Below are positions 4,429 to 5,710 of a stretch of 5,710 nt of DNA, piece after piece; within the stretch, counting starts at the first letter, position 1; each line of letters starts with the position of its first letter. Source of the DNA: Candidatus Tenderia sp. Lineage in GTDB: Bacteria; Pseudomonadota; Gammaproteobacteria; Tenderiales; Tenderiaceae. Location of the stretch: assembly GCA_030148045.1 (NCBI GenBank), contig JASBUE010000250.1:1-5710 (forward strand), given 5' to 3'. Under the pieces are notes generated by a model, which did no database searches, was not told where the DNA came from, and saw nothing but the letters and a program-made list of their open reading frames with translations. Position numbers and translations under genes: made by a program.

Positions 4429-5710
4429 CTATTTTGTTTCTGCCAGAAGCCGTGTGGCGTTTTTGCTGTCGATGGGCTTGCTGTAGAGATAACCTTGGAA
4501 TTCATGACAGCCGTTGTAGCGCAGGTACTGTAACTGGGACTCGGTTTCCACGCCCTCGGCGACCACATCTATGTCTAGGGCCCGCCCTATGCCCAGGATG
4601 GATTTCACCAGCTTGCGGTCTTTTTCGCTGTTGTTGAGCTGGTTGATGAAGACCTGGTCGATTTTCAACACCGAGAAGGGGAAGTTGCGCAGGTGGCCCA
4701 GGGAGGAATAACCGGTGCCGAAATCGTCCAGAGCGCAGCGAATACCCTGGTCATTAAGTTCTTTCAGGATATCGCGGGTTGTCTCCGGTTCCTTGATGGC
4801 GATGGTTTCGGTGATTTCGATCTCGATCGCATCAGCGGGCAGCCGGTGTCTTTCCAGGGCTTTTGAAATCGTGTCCGCCAGCCCGGGATTCAGGAACTGG
4901 GAAGCCGAGACATTGATGGATATGCACAGCGCCGGGAATCCGCCGTCACGCCAGAGTCGGCATTGATGCATGGCCGTTTCCATCACCCATTGACCGACGG
5001 GATCGATCTCCGCACTGTTCTCGAGGATGGGAATGAACTCCTTCGGGGAGAGCAGTCCCAGTTGCGGATGCTGCCAGCGCAACAGAGCCTCGAAACCGCG
5101 AATGCGGCCGTCCAGAATGCCGACCTTAGGCTGGTAATGGAGATGGAACTGGTTTTCCTTCAATGCCGAAAACAGGTCGTTGCGGATCTGGCTCTCCCGC
5201 TTGCTGATTTTGGCCAGCTGTTTGTTGAAGATGCGGTAGCAGTTGCGGCCGCTGCGTTTGGCCTCGTACATGGCACTGTCCGAGTTGATCAGCAGATCGT
5301 CCACCGTGTCGGCGTCATCAGGATACAGGGCGATGCCGATGCTTAGAGTGACGTGAATCCGGGTGTGATCGATGACGATGGGGTGGGCGAAAGCTTCCAT
5401 GACCCGCTGGGCCACAGCCTCGGCTGCTTCGTAGTTGCCGATGTTGTGCAGCACCAGGGTGAACTCATCTCCGCCCTGGCGTGACAGATGATCGGTGGAC
5501 ACCGCGGTGTGCTGGGAGCGGATGCAATTGTTCAGCCGATGACTCACCTGCTGCAGCACCAGGTCGCCGAACTGATGACCGTAAGAATCGTTGATGCTCT
5601 TGAAGTGATCAATGTCCATGAATACCAGCGCGGCAGAAGACTTGCGGTTCTTGGCCAGGTGAATGGCCTCGCGAATCTTGTCGCGGGCGTGACGACGGTT
5701 GGGCAACTGG
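4429..5710 (-). CDS. GGDEF-EAL c-di-GMP turnover protein, C-terminal part (N-terminus beyond right edge)
   Basis: About 426 residues are visible. The frame is open through the window edge, and the first residues (QLPNRR) match the interior 'LTGLPNR' motif at the start of a GGDEF domain, so the real start lies outside. Counting from the Leu at 5706, the GGDEF motif is at 78-82 with an intact signature. The inhibitory I-site Arg appears replaced (VSTD in place of RxxD). The EAL domain (about 180-422) keeps the catalytic set: Q192, EAL at 206-208, N265, E300, DDFGTGYSS with D327/D328, K348, E384, E387 and Q404. It therefore looks competent for c-di-GMP hydrolysis and possibly for synthesis. Upstream sensory domains (PAS, GAF or transmembrane) are common but not visible. 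No terminator follows the stop; the MCP remnant begins 27 bases downstream. Confidence 0.95.
   Translation of the reverse strand, partial: QLPNRRHARDKIREAIHLAKNRKSSAALVFMDIDHFKSINDSYGHQFGDLVLQQVSHRLNNCIRSQHTAVSTDHLSRQGGDEFTLVLHNIGNYEAAEAVAQRVMEAFAHPIVIDHTRIHVTLSIGIALYPDDADTVDDLLINSDSAMYEAKRSGRNCYRIFNKQLAKISKRESQIRNDLFSALKENQFHLHYQPKVGILDGRIRGFEALLRWQHPQLGLLSPKEFIPILENSAEIDPVGQWVMETAMHQCRLWRDGGFPALCISINVSASQFLNPGLADTISKALERHRLPADAIEIEITETIAIKEPETTRDILKELNDQGIRCALDDFGTGYSSLGHLRNFPFSVLKIDQVFINQLNNSEKDRKLVKSILGIGRALDIDVVAEGVETESQLQYLRYNGCHEFQGYLYSKPIDSKNATRLLAETK

Noticed and set aside
1..5710. CRISPR array, tRNA, rRNA or integrase
   Set aside because: No regularly spaced repeats, no cloverleaf-type sequence and no recombinase motifs were seen on either strand.

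Overview
The window reads as a piece of a gammaproteobacterial chromosome, probably from a sulfur-oxidising or sulfur-handling lineage. This rests on protein style only (BtuB-like receptor behind a cobalamin riboswitch, GGDEF-EAL protein, ArsR-rhodanese regulator, DsrE-like protein). No marker gene fixes the taxon. GC content is moderate to high, and almost every gene is on the minus strand.

Reading right to left, the direction of most transcription: (i) 5710-4429 is the C-terminal part of a GGDEF-EAL c-di-GMP protein whose N-terminus lies beyond the window. (ii) 4401-4291 is a short decayed remnant of a methyl-accepting chemotaxis protein signalling domain on the same strand. (iii) 3621-4280, the only plus-strand gene, encodes an ArsR-family repressor fused to a rhodanese domain. 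(iv) 3502-3620 is a compact divergent control region with two copies of TATTCAA-N8-TTGAATA and two fully overlapping divergent promoters. (v) 3501-1122 is a minus-strand gene row: a sterol desaturase-like gene interrupted by an in-frame amber codon, a VTT (TVP38/DedA-like) membrane protein fused to rhodanese, a DsrE-like gene broken by an internal deletion, and a small SHOCT membrane protein. An intrinsic terminator lies inside the last codons of the DsrE-like gene. (vi) 1121-840 has no recognised gene. (vii) 865-320 holds a strong promoter, a complete cobalamin riboswitch and a 300-nt structured leader containing a 19-bp perfect inverted repeat. (viii) 319-1 is the start of a BtuB-like TonB-dependent receptor that runs off the left edge.

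The central idea is a sulfane-sulfur-responsive unit. The repressor carries its own rhodanese domain. Its operators resemble the ATTC-N8-GAAT sites known for the persulfide sensors SqrR/BigR, and the operon it faces encodes a second rhodanese fused to a membrane protein plus a DsrE-type sulfur-carrier relative. Three lesions (amber codon, DsrE-like deletion, MCP remnant) suggest that the region is decaying or was assembled imperfectly. The second region of interest is the btuB leader, where the 19-nt arm just after the aptamer can pair either with the B12 box or with a distant downstream arm.
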